A stretch of 35,714 nucleotides of DNA from Herminiimonas sp. (GTDB lineage Bacteria > Pseudomonadota > Gammaproteobacteria > Burkholderiales > Burkholderiaceae_D), in assembly GCA_027310305.1 (NCBI GenBank), contig DAIDBD010000061.1:1-35714 (forward strand), in the 5' to 3' direction. The number at the start of each line of letters is the position of its first letter. Position 1 is the stretch's first letter. Of this stretch, positions 1 through 6,776 are shown one piece after another. Below the pieces are notes generated by a model. The model was not told the DNA's origin. It worked only from the letters and a program-made list of their open reading frames with translations, and did not search any database. The position numbers and the translations under genes were made by a program.

Positions 1-13
1 CAAGAGTACTTCC

Positions 14-637
14 ATGCAAATATCCACACCGCATCCGACACACAGCGTATTTACCAAAACTGCGAAGGGACATGATGAAGTTGCACGGCGCGGCTTTGGC
101 TTGAATCCCCGGCAACGACGCGTGCTGATCGTTATGGACGGGACAAAAAGCCTTTCCACGATTACGGAAATGATTCCCAGGCAGGAGTTGGATGAAATCG
201 TCTCCTTTCTCGCTCAGCAGAGCTTCATCGCCTTGGCTGAGGGACGAGGCGAAAAACGACAATCGAGCACGATTGACGGGCCGCCGAACCGTGAACCCGG
301 CAAAAAGGAAATAGCGGCACCAGCAGTGCCTGAGCCAGTATTGGCGGCCGCACCGCAGCAAGCATTTTCGCTGTCTTCCAAGCCTGAGATGACGTTCACT
401 CAGGATGCCGAGAAAATACGCGAGATCAAGGACTTCATGACCACAACGGCAACGACGTATCTCGGATTGATGGCCGCCGACCTGATTCATCGGATTGAAA
501 GAGCGAAAGAAGCGGCTGCCCTCAGGTCTGTCATCGCCCAATGGCATATGGCTTTATGCGAATCCAAGCATGGAAATCGATTCGCGGCGCCCTATCTTCA
601 ACAGGTTACCGCTGCACTGGCGGGCAAAGTCTCCTGA
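14..637 (+). CDS. Hypothetical protein with N-terminal winged-helix-like segment
   Basis: This is a 207-residue protein that I do not recognise as a named family. Residues about 27-75 read like a small helical or winged-helix-type module: an LNPRQRRVL helix, a DGT turn, then a strongly helical stretch ending in SFIAL. A proline/alanine-rich linker follows at about 85-120. A second helical domain at about 125-205 contains several Ala- and Glu-rich helices. No signal peptide or membrane segment is visible. The ATG has a purine-rich AAGAG about 7 bases upstream. The gene converges on the GT4 glycosyltransferase gene across 138 bases in which I see no clear terminator. A regulatory or adaptor role is possible, but this is only inferred from the domain look. 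Confidence 0.7.
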   Translation: MQISTPHPTHSVFTKTAKGHDEVARRGFGLNPRQRRVLIVMDGTKSLSTITEMIPRQELDEIVSFLAQQSFIALAEGRGEKRQSSTIDGPPNREPGKKEIAAPAVPEPVLAAAPQQAFSLSSKPEMTFTQDAEKIREIKDFMTTTATTYLGLMAADLIHRIERAKEAAALRSVIAQWHMALCESKHGNRFAAPYLQQVTAALAGKVS

Positions 638-775
638 TCAGGAAAAACGAACTGCCATTCAGAAGCATGCAACCGGTACCGCGGATGACCTTGGCGTGTC
701 GGCGTTTGCGTCGGCGCGACCCGGCACCGGCTCTCCGCCCTTGTCAGGGTTCGCAAGTCCGGCGAAAGATGATCG
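638..775. other. Convergent spacer without recognisable signals
   Basis: This is the gap between two convergent genes. I looked for a GC-rich hairpin with a T run on either strand and found none, and no short gene is convincing here. Confidence 0.4.
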
Positions 776-1810
776 TCAAGAAGCAGCGGCCATGCTTTTC
801 TTAAGCGACTCGCCCCGCACAGGCTGCAATGCCGCCAGGAATTGCAGCGTCGCCGCGGTCCATGAGAACGTTTCTGCGTGAATTCTGGCTGTCGTGCGCG
901 ACACCTGCAACGCTTCGAGGCAGGCCTGGCGCAAGTCATCATTCATGACGCCGGCCCCCGAACTGCCAATCACATCGATCGGACCGGCCACCGGGTACGC
1001 GGCAACCGGCGTCCCGCATGCCAGCGACTCCAGGATGACCAAGCCAAAAGTGTCCGTACGGCTGGGGAATACCATCACGTCTGCCGTTCGATACAGGGTA
1101 GCAAGGCTTGGTCCATCCAGCACGCCTAGCCAGCGCACTCCCGGAAAGCGGGTTTTCAGCCCGGCTTCCGCCGGGCCTTCCCCCGCGACCCATTTTTCAC
1201 CCGGGAGATCCAGCGACAGGAACGCCTCGATATTCTTTTCGACGGCCAGCCGGCCGACGTACAGGAATATCGGGGCGGCGCCGCGCGGAAGATCTTCGCC
1301 CTGCGGCGTAAAAGTCTCGAGATCGACACCCCTACCCCACAATTTTGCGTGTGTAAATCCGCGCTGGCGCAGATCTTCCAGGATCGCCGGCGTCGGCACA
1401 AGGATTGCGCTGCCGGCATTATGAAAAGCGCGCAGCGCCGCGTAGCTCCAGGATAGAGGCAGACGACAGCGGGCATAAACGTATTCCGGGAAACGGCTGT
1501 GATAAGCGGTGGTGAACCCCCAATTGCGCTGCATGGCCACCCGGCGCGCCATCCATCCGAGAGGACCTTCCGTTGCAATATGCAGCGCGTCCGGGCCAAA
1601 GGCATCGAACCGGCGGGCTACTTCGCGCGGGGTCGTGACGCACAGGCGGATGTCCGGGTAAGTCGGACACGGGATGGAGCGAAAGCCTTGCGGAGTGAGC
1701 AGCTCGACTTCATGGCCCAGCTTGCGCAGTTCGCGAACGGTCATCTTGATCGTTCGCACGACGCCGTTGGTCTGTGGATCCCACGCCTCGCTGACAATCA
1801 GAATTTTCAT
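776..1810 (-). CDS. GT4-family glycosyltransferase, Agt-like (diacylglycerol glycosyltransferase candidate)
   Basis: This is a 344-residue GT-B fold glycosyltransferase of family GT4. The N-terminus MKILIVSEAW and the following NGVVRTI motif are typical of the acceptor-side domain. The donor-side domain carries YVGRLAVEKN (about residue 205) and the E-x7-E region DTFGLVILESLACGTPVAAY (about 265-285). The sequence resembles the Agt glycosyltransferases that put glucose or glucuronate on diacylglycerol in phosphate-starved alphaproteobacteria; that link is from family knowledge plus the nearby PlcP-like gene. I chose ATG 1810 because GGGGG lies 8 bases before it and because the candidate PHO-box promoter at 1851-1868 predicts transcription starting near 1828. 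An upstream in-frame ATG at 1825 is possible, and a longer frame reaching 2125 would start upstream of that promoter. No membrane segments are seen, so it is likely cytoplasmic or peripheral. Substrate specificity cannot be read from the sequence. Confidence 0.85.
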   Translation of the reverse strand: MKILIVSEAWDPQTNGVVRTIKMTVRELRKLGHEVELLTPQGFRSIPCPTYPDIRLCVTTPREVARRFDAFGPDALHIATEGPLGWMARRVAMQRNWGFTTAYHSRFPEYVYARCRLPLSWSYAALRAFHNAGSAILVPTPAILEDLRQRGFTHAKLWGRGVDLETFTPQGEDLPRGAAPIFLYVGRLAVEKNIEAFLSLDLPGEKWVAGEGPAEAGLKTRFPGVRWLGVLDGPSLATLYRTADVMVFPSRTDTFGLVILESLACGTPVAAYPVAGPIDVIGSSGAGVMNDDLRQACLEALQVSRTTARIHAETFSWTAATLQFLAALQPVRGESLKKSMAAAS

Positions 1811-1834
1811 GTGCGCAACCCCCATTTGAACGCC

Positions 1835-1868
1835 AGTATGTCGGGCGATCGTGACCGGAAAATGACAC
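1835..1868 (-). promoter_or_regulatory. Candidate PHO box and -10 upstream of the GT4 gene
   Basis: Read on the minus strand, positions 1868-1851 are GTGTCAT-TTTC-CGGTCAC: two 7-base units in the 7-4-7 arrangement of a PhoB site (consensus CTGTCAT, with C also common at the last base), each matching 6 of 7. Exactly 10 bases further on lies CATACT (1840-1835), a 4/6 match to a -10 element. PhoB-activated promoters usually have the box in place of the -35, about 10 bases before the -10. The predicted start of transcription near 1828 leaves a short leader to ATG 1810. Confidence 0.6.
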
Positions 1869-1949
1869 TGCCGGTCGCGGCGGCCTTTGATTCGCGACAT
1901 CACCGCAATAATTGCCGGCTGCCATGCCGTCGTGGATTTTCCGGTGCAG

Positions 1950-2903
1950 TCAATTGAATCCCTGTAACGGCAGGACACGAAACGAGAATGGTTGCAAAGG
2001 CCGATCGGTACGCACATCCACCAAAGTGGCATTCGCACCTTGAGCGCCATGCACAATAAGGCGCGTGACATTCTCCACCCTCTTTTTATCCGTGCCGGAA
2101 AGGGGCTGATCGATTCTGAAATCATGGGTATCGCCCTGTATCAGCAATACCGGCTTGCCCCATGCCTTCGCTTCGGACTCCAGGGCCTCGAGCCAGCTGT
2201 TGAAGCCTGTGCGTTCATCGGGCCACTTTTCAAACATGGTGTTGGCTTGCATGGCCAATACCACCGCGATATCGTCCCGCTGCTTCGCGCGAGCAAACGT
2301 CTCGGCCATCCATCGCCGATTCGCGGCATCGCGCGCAAAGTGCTCCGCGGCGGACTTCATGTCCCGCTGCAAATTGTTATTGGAGCCGACGATATGGAGC
2401 GTTGCGAACGTAACGCGATCGTGAACCCAACGTCGATTCTCGACGTACATGGCGTCCTTCCCTGTCGGCACTTCCAGCAGCAAGGCCCGCTTTCCGAGGC
2501 TCATCGCCGACCCGAAAAAGATCGCGCGAATTTTTTCCAACCGTTCGAGCGGATCCATGCTGCCGTTGCTGAATCGATGGCAATCGGTCCACTCGTTATC
2601 GCCGGGGGTATATATCAACGGGTTTTCGAATTGTTGAAACAGCGCATGCACCTCCAGAAACGTTTCGTCCGAACACAGCGAACCGCCGGATTTGATGTCG
2701 CCCACATGCACGGTAAAGGCCGCGTCTTCGCGATTGATGCGAGAGATGAGTCCAGCCAATTGCGTACTCGGTCCATAGGGAACGTCCCCGATCGCCGCAA
2801 ACGAGAACGGCTGCGCCTGGGCTGGCATGGGGTGCGATGTCAAGCCAAATAAAATTAGCGCGCCAGCCAGGAATATTTGAAGTTTCATTACTGTTTTCTG
2901 CAT
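1950..2903 (-). CDS. Exported calcineurin-like metallophosphoesterase
   Basis: About 317 residues. The N-terminus has a lysine, a hydrophobic core (FLAGALILFGL) and an AQA-Q cleavage site near residue 31, so it is probably periplasmic. Metallophosphoesterase motifs follow in order: IGDVPYG, HVGDIKSGG, TPGDNEW (in place of the more usual GNHD), MQANTMFE and QGDTHDF. The substrate is unknown; a phosphate mono- or diester is likely. The start is uncertain: ATG 2903 and ATG 2888 both give a good signal peptide. The candidate promoter at 2932-2965 would put transcription initiation near 2925, which argues against ATG 2933 and the longer frame to 2987. It sits between the GT4 gene and the HAD gene on the same strand, and its own PHO-box-like site suggests phosphate control. 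It may release phosphate from exogenous esters or from lipid-derived headgroups. Confidence 0.85.
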   Translation of the reverse strand: MQKTVMKLQIFLAGALILFGLTSHPMPAQAQPFSFAAIGDVPYGPSTQLAGLISRINREDAAFTVHVGDIKSGGSLCSDETFLEVHALFQQFENPLIYTPGDNEWTDCHRFSNGSMDPLERLEKIRAIFFGSAMSLGKRALLLEVPTGKDAMYVENRRWVHDRVTFATLHIVGSNNNLQRDMKSAAEHFARDAANRRWMAETFARAKQRDDIAVVLAMQANTMFEKWPDERTGFNSWLEALESEAKAWGKPVLLIQGDTHDFRIDQPLSGTDKKRVENVTRLIVHGAQGANATLVDVRTDRPLQPFSFRVLPLQGFN

Positions 2904-2931
2904 TTCGTTTCTTGTAACAGAGGGGATACCC

Positions 2932-2965
2932 ATTTTGTTTTTCATATCTGACAAGTGCATGACGG
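2932..2965 (-). promoter_or_regulatory. Candidate PHO box and -10 upstream of the exported phosphoesterase gene
   Basis: On the minus strand, 2965-2948 reads CCGTCAT-GCAC-TTGTCAG, a 7-4-7 direct repeat matching the PhoB unit at 6/7 and 5/7. Ten bases later is CAAAAT (2937-2932), a 4/6 match to a -10 hexamer. The spacing is identical to the candidate site before the GT4 gene. Confidence 0.55.
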
Positions 2966-3053
2966 CAAATAAGGATTTTGCGCGCAACCGAACCGAACGG
3001 CATCGAAGTGCCGCACCGCAAAATTACGATATGACGAAGCTGAATTCGTCGCT

Positions 3054-3785
3054 TCAGGCTTGCTTGAGATCAGAAGCAACGAGCGGTTGCCGGCTCCCGC
3101 CCTCGGACGGCAACTGCAAGGCATGATATATGCGGGCGCAAAGTTCTTCAGGCGTGCGCGAGATAATCTCCTCGGGGACATCGAACTTCTTGACCAACCG
3201 CTTGTGATCCTCAAATCCGTACGAGACCATGAACGGATGCATCCCCGCGGCGTTTGCCGCCAGAAAATCCTTGTGCTCGTCACCGCAGACATAGGCCAAG
3301 GCGGGATTGACGGCAAAACGTTCCCGGATTGCCCGAAAGGTGGAAGTCTTTTCATGTTTCAGCGGAACATGAATGAGGAAATCCAGCGCATCGATGTCAA
3401 TGCCATGGCGATGGAATAACTGCCGCAGCGTCTCCTCCGGATCATTGCTCATGTTTCGCGTGACGACGCCGACCACGATATCCGGCGCATCGATCAAGGC
3501 GTTGATTAACGGCGCCACGCCGGGATACAGTCTGGTTTCTTCGCGATACACCTCGGTCAGCGTGGAGATCAGTTGTTTGCGGCTTTTCGTGCGGACTTGT
3601 TTCTTGAGGTTGCTCGGAAACTCCCTGATCCCTCCCAGGTACTTGAACAAGCGGCGCCTCTTCTGGAAGCTTTCCTCGTCGCCAAGCACCATGCCGTGAC
3701 GTGAAAACGTCGCCTCGATGGCACTGTAAGCATCGATGGTTGTTCCGTCCGCGTCGAGTATGACAAGCCGCTTGCTGTTATACAT
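3054..3785 (-). CDS. HAD-superfamily phosphatase
   Basis: About 243 residues of a haloacid-dehalogenase-like hydrolase. Motif I is LDADGT with nucleophile Asp11 and acid/base Asp13. Motif II is VVTRN (about 107). The motif III lysine is in LKHEKT (about 142), and motif IV is CGDEHKD (about 167). An alpha-helical cap follows motif I, as in the beta-phosphoglucomutase-like class. No signal peptide, so cytoplasmic. It probably dephosphorylates a small phosphomonoester; in this setting a headgroup released from phospholipid (for example a phospho-alcohol) is an inference only. ATG 3785 is chosen because it directly precedes the conserved NSKRLVILDADG strand. ATG 3809 in the same frame is an alternative. 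It lies 185 bases downstream of the plcP-like gene and could be cotranscribed with it. Confidence 0.82.
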   Translation of the reverse strand: MYNSKRLVILDADGTTIDAYSAIEATFSRHGMVLGDEESFQKRRRLFKYLGGIREFPSNLKKQVRTKSRKQLISTLTEVYREETRLYPGVAPLINALIDAPDIVVGVVTRNMSNDPEETLRQLFHRHGIDIDALDFLIHVPLKHEKTSTFRAIRERFAVNPALAYVCGDEHKDFLAANAAGMHPFMVSYGFEDHKRLVKKFDVPEEIISRTPEELCARIYHALQLPSEGGSRQPLVASDLKQA

Positions 3786-3874
3786 GAAAATATTATGTCC
3801 CCGAAGCATTTCAACCGTTTAATGAATACCCGTGCGGACGAGGTATGAAACAATAGAAACGGAAATCGACAGTA

Positions 3875-3910
3875 CCGGAGAATCGACGCCCGGCGTCTCT
3901 TCCGCTCCGG
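3875..3910 (-). other. Nested intercistronic inverted repeat
   Basis: Outer arms CCGGAG (3875-3880) and CTCCGG (3905-3910) enclose inner arms GACGCC (3885-3890) and GGCGTC (3892-3897). The minus-strand transcript between the plcP-like and HAD genes could fold here. There is no following U run, so it is not a canonical terminator. It may affect how much message reaches the HAD gene. Confidence 0.4.
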
Positions 3911-3970
3911 CGCGCGCCAGCGCCTTTGCCGCATATCGTCTCCCAGCGGCAGTGCCAATCGAGATGCGCG

Positions 3971-4822
3971 CTATGCATATACGATTGCGTCCTCCAGAAT
4001 CTGGGCACGGTCCATTTGCATCATGATTTCCTGCCAGGTGATCAGCCGCAACTCTCCTGACGGTTCTTCCACCAGCGCAGACAGGCTCTCCACCCAATCG
4101 CCATCGTTGCAATACATGATTCCATCGATGTCGCGCACTTCCGGCTTGTGAATATGGCCGCAGATCACGCCGTCGAGATTGCGCTTCCTGGCTTCCGCGG
4201 CAAGCGCGTTTTCAAATGAAGAAATGTAGTTCACCGCATTCTTCACCTTGGCTTTCAGATATTGAGAAACGGACCAGTACGGCAGACCGGCGCGTGCGCG
4301 CCAACTGTTGAGCCACCCGTTGAATTTCAGGATGACCGTATAAAGACTGTCGCCGAGATAGGCCAGCCATTTCGCGCAGGCGATCACGCCGTCGAAGCGG
4401 TCGCCGTGCAACACGAGCATGCGCTTGCCTTTGCCCGTGACGTGCACCAGTTCATCGCGGATGCGGATGCCGCCGAAATCGAACCCGATGAACTGGCGTA
4501 TCGATTCGTCGTGGTTGCCTGGAACGAAAATGACTTCGGTGCCTTTTTTCGCTTTCTTGAGCACTGCCTGCACGATGTTGTTGTGCGTCTGATCCCAGTA
4601 CCAGCGGCGCTTGAGTTGCCAGCCGTCGATGATGTCGCCGACCAGGTAAAGCGTTTTCGATTCGGTCGCCTGCAGGAATTCCAGCAACCTGGCTGCCTGG
4701 CAACCGGTCGTACCAAGATGGACATCGGAAATCCAGATCGCCGTGAAGTGGATTTTCTTTCGCTTCGGCGCAAAGCCGGAAGCCAGCATGCCGGCATTCA
4801 GGAACTGGTCGCCGGGCTTCAT
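3971..4822 (-). CDS. plcP: PlcP-like phospholipase C (COG2908 metallophosphoesterase)
   Basis: 283 residues of the calcineurin-like fold, group COG2908 (shared with LpxH). Metal-ligand motifs: ISDVHLG (Asp33, His35), VGDIIDGW (Asp63), PGNHDE (Asn103, His104), VLHGDRFD (His139) and CGHIHKPE (about 217). The WYW-QxHN segment after DIIDGW, the GLPYWS segment and the closing CNDGDWVES are as I recall them in PlcP, the phosphate-starvation phospholipase C that converts phosphatidylcholine/ethanolamine to diacylglycerol in rhizobia and marine bacteria. True LpxH enzymes are shorter and diverge in these segments. ATG 4822 has AAGGAAG just upstream; the longer frame to 4942 has no such site. The product would supply diacylglycerol to the two neighbouring glycosyltransferases. 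Homology to PlcP is judged by eye, and UDP-diacylglucosamine hydrolase activity is the main alternative. Confidence 0.82.
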   Translation of the reverse strand: MKPGDQFLNAGMLASGFAPKRKKIHFTAIWISDVHLGTTGCQAARLLEFLQATESKTLYLVGDIIDGWQLKRRWYWDQTHNNIVQAVLKKAKKGTEVIFVPGNHDESIRQFIGFDFGGIRIRDELVHVTGKGKRMLVLHGDRFDGVIACAKWLAYLGDSLYTVILKFNGWLNSWRARAGLPYWSVSQYLKAKVKNAVNYISSFENALAAEARKRNLDGVICGHIHKPEVRDIDGIMYCNDGDWVESLSALVEEPSGELRLITWQEIMMQMDRAQILEDAIVYA

Positions 4823-5138
4823 TGAACTTCCTTGAACAAACACGCGCAAAATCTTGAATTGCATGCATAAAACAAACGCATGAATTTCATTTTCCGGCTC
4901 CTGAAATAAAAACAGATCGAGCCTATTCCAGAATTGCTTCACAAATATGACGCAATGATTTCAGTTTCATGACACGACAACAGTTCATGCAAACCGGCGA
5001 ATTATTCTTTGCCATGCACGAACACTTTCCTTATTCTTGAGCCTGCAAAAATGCTCGGCCGGTTTTTGCGTAAGCATTTTTCCGCCGGCTGCCGCGCGGC
5101 CCCTGATTTGTTCATGCATTCATGTCCGACCATCATTC
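4823..5138. other. Divergent regulatory spacer (plcP-like / MGDG-synthase-like)
   Basis: This gap of about 316 bases separates two divergent genes and is AT-richer than its flanks. It contains the candidate PHO box described separately. I see no convincing short gene; open frames that cross it lack ribosome binding sites and conserved content. No plus-strand PHO box was found for the glycosyltransferase at 5139. Confidence 0.6.
4947..4975 (-). promoter_or_regulatory. Candidate three-unit PHO box upstream of the plcP-like gene
   Basis: On the minus strand the sequence contains GTGTCAT (4975-4969), CTGAAAT (4964-4958) and GCGTCAT (4953-4947), three 7-base units with 4-base spacers GAAA and CATT. 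They match the PhoB unit CTGTCAT at 6/7, 5/7 and 5/7. A CATATT hexamer overlapping the third unit lies 8 bases after the second unit and could be the -10. The array lies about 125 bases before ATG 4822. Confidence 0.55.
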
Positions 5139-6272
5139 ATGCCGAAGCGAAAAATTCTCGTATTAAGCGTTTCCGCGGGAGCGGGCCATATCAGGGCCGC
5201 CGATGCACTTGTTTCTCATGCCGCCATCGTTTGCCCGGATGTGGAGATCCTGCATCTCGACGTCATGGATTACGTGCCCGCGCCGTTCCGCAAAATATAT
5301 GTCGATTTCTATATTGCGCTGGTGAGCAGGCATCCCGCGCTGTGGGGACATGTGTATCAGATGTCGAATAGCGCGATGCCGACCGATACGCTGGAAAGAA
5401 TCCGGCGCGTCGTCGAACGTCTGAATACCCGGGCGCTTTACAGGAAAATCGTGTCGTTTGAACCCGACGCCATCATCTGCACGCATTTTCTTCCCGCGGA
5501 AATTCTCGACAATCTGATCCGCAGGAATGAAATCGCGATCCCGGTCTGGGTGCAGGTAACCGATTTCGATTTGCACCGGCTGTGGGTGCATCCGCATATG
5601 ACCGGCTATTTTGCCGCCAGCGGCGAGGTTGCCTACTGCATGAAAGAAAAAGGCATTTCCCGCGAAGCGATACACGTCACCGGCATCCCGGTCATGCCGG
5701 CATTCGGCGCGATGATGGACAGGGCGGAATGCGCGCGCATGATCGGCATCGATGCAGACAGGACCACCATCATGATGATGAACGGCGGCGCCGGCGTCGG
5801 CGATCTGCCGAAAGCGGCGGCGTCGCTGCTGGCACTGGATGCGGCATTTCAGCTCATCGTATTGGCCGGCAAGAATCAGCTATCCATCCTTGCGCTGCAA
5901 CGCCTTGCGCTGCTTTATCCCGGCAGACTGCTGGTGCAGGGATACACGAATCGGATCGAACTGTTCATGGCTTGCGCGGACGTCGTCATCACCAAAGCCG
6001 GCGGCCTTACCGTCTCGGAATGCCTGGCGTTCGGGCTGCCGATGATCGTGAACAACCCGATTCCGGGCCAGGAGGAACGCAATGCCGATTTTCTTCTCGA
6101 GCAGGGCGCGGCGCTTAAAGCGGTGGACGACGTTTCCCTGGCATTCCGCGTGCGGCATCTGCTTGAAAACCCGGAAAAACTGGATGACATGCGCCGCAAG
6201 GCAAAAGCGCTCGGCCGCCCCGAAGCAGCCAGGCTGGTATTGGAAAAAGTGTTACAGGAAGCATGCGCATGA
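5139..6272 (+). CDS. MGDG-synthase-like glycosyltransferase (GT28 type)
   Basis: 377 residues. The N-terminal half matches the monogalactosyldiacylglycerol synthase domain: LSVSAGAGH (Gly14-His17), a LHLDVMDY segment, and VTDFDLHRLWVHP (about 140). The C-terminal half carries TGIPVMPAF, MMNGGAGVGDL, and the nucleotide-sugar signature TKAGGLTVSEC (about 285) followed by NNPIPGQEERN. The family, which includes plant MGD, bacterial YpfP/UgtP and MurG-related enzymes, transfers hexoses from UDP-sugars to diacylglycerol. Next to a PlcP-like enzyme, glycolipid synthesis from diacylglycerol is the natural reading; donor sugar and number of sugars added are unknown. I chose ATG 5139 because the conserved KRKILVLSVSAGAGH strand starts there, although no clear Shine-Dalgarno precedes it. 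A longer frame from 5037 has no conserved content. It overlaps the next gene by an ATGA. Confidence 0.83.
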   Translation: MPKRKILVLSVSAGAGHIRAADALVSHAAIVCPDVEILHLDVMDYVPAPFRKIYVDFYIALVSRHPALWGHVYQMSNSAMPTDTLERIRRVVERLNTRALYRKIVSFEPDAIICTHFLPAEILDNLIRRNEIAIPVWVQVTDFDLHRLWVHPHMTGYFAASGEVAYCMKEKGISREAIHVTGIPVMPAFGAMMDRAECARMIGIDADRTTIMMMNGGAGVGDLPKAAASLLALDAAFQLIVLAGKNQLSILALQRLALLYPGRLLVQGYTNRIELFMACADVVITKAGGLTVSECLAFGLPMIVNNPIPGQEERNADFLLEQGAALKAVDDVSLAFRVRHLLENPEKLDDMRRKAKALGRPEAARLVLEKVLQEACA

Positions 6273-6772
6273 ATGTTGCGGATTCAAAACGTCCTTCGGA
6301 AAATATCCTGTTCACCATTCTTTGGGTCAGTCTGCTGAGTTTCTTCTTCGCGCGCATTGAAATTGAAATCGAAGGCGCCGCCGGATGGGCCGCCAACCTG
6401 CCTACCTGGCGCATCGAAAAGCACTGGCTGCTCGATATCTTCTGGGGCGGCCGTGCGATGACCGGCTATCACGCGTGGATGTTCCCGTTCATCGCGCTGT
6501 TCTTCCATTTTCCGATCGCGCTGACCGGCCGCTGGAATCTGAAGATGGAAGCCAGGCTGCTCGCCTGCATCATGTACTTCTGGATCGTCGAGGATTTTTT
6601 ATGGTTCGTCTTGAACCCCGCTTTTGGAATCGCGCACTTCAACCGGTTCGATGTGCCGTGGCACAAGCGCTGGCTCTGGTTCGCGCCGCTGGATTACTGG
6701 ATTTACGCATGCCTGGCGATTGCGCTGTTCCGGTTTTCGATGACCGGATTCCGCCGGCAAAAACCGCTCTGA
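6269..6772 (+). CDS. Small integral membrane protein coupled to the glycosyltransferase gene
   Basis: About 167 residues that I cannot assign to a named family. Four hydrophobic segments are visible at about 10-27, 60-78, 88-112 and 138-155. The loops are rich in Trp, His and Arg (for example VEDFLWFVLNP and HKRWLWFAP). The stop of the glycosyltransferase and the ATG at 6269 overlap as ATGA, with AGGA 9 bases before it; ATG 6263 in the same frame is possible but only 3 bases from AGGA. The tight coupling suggests the two proteins work together, perhaps as a membrane anchor, lipid-flipping partner or lipid-modifying enzyme. The protein ends 4 bases from the convergent rsmA stop. Confidence 0.75.
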   Translation: MNVADSKRPSENILFTILWVSLLSFFFARIEIEIEGAAGWAANLPTWRIEKHWLLDIFWGGRAMTGYHAWMFPFIALFFHFPIALTGRWNLKMEARLLACIMYFWIVEDFLWFVLNPAFGIAHFNRFDVPWHKRWLWFAPLDYWIYACLAIALFRFSMTGFRRQKPL

Positions 6773-6776
6773 AATC

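Noticed and set aside
776-2125. Longer version of the GT4 gene with about 105 extra N-terminal residues.
   Set aside because: The extension overlaps the end of the neighbouring phosphoesterase gene, has no conserved content, and would start upstream of the candidate promoter.
3845-3872. Possible PHO box upstream of the HAD gene on the minus strand (CTGTCGA and GTTTCAT units).
   Set aside because: The two best units are 21 bases apart rather than 11 or 22, and the unit between them matches poorly. The gene may instead be read from the plcP-like promoter.
3971-4822. Annotation as LpxH (UDP-2,3-diacylglucosamine hydrolase of lipid A synthesis).
   Set aside because: Length, the WYW and GLPYWS segments, the C-terminal CNDGDWVES and the glycosyltransferase neighbours fit PlcP better. 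LpxH remains the main alternative.
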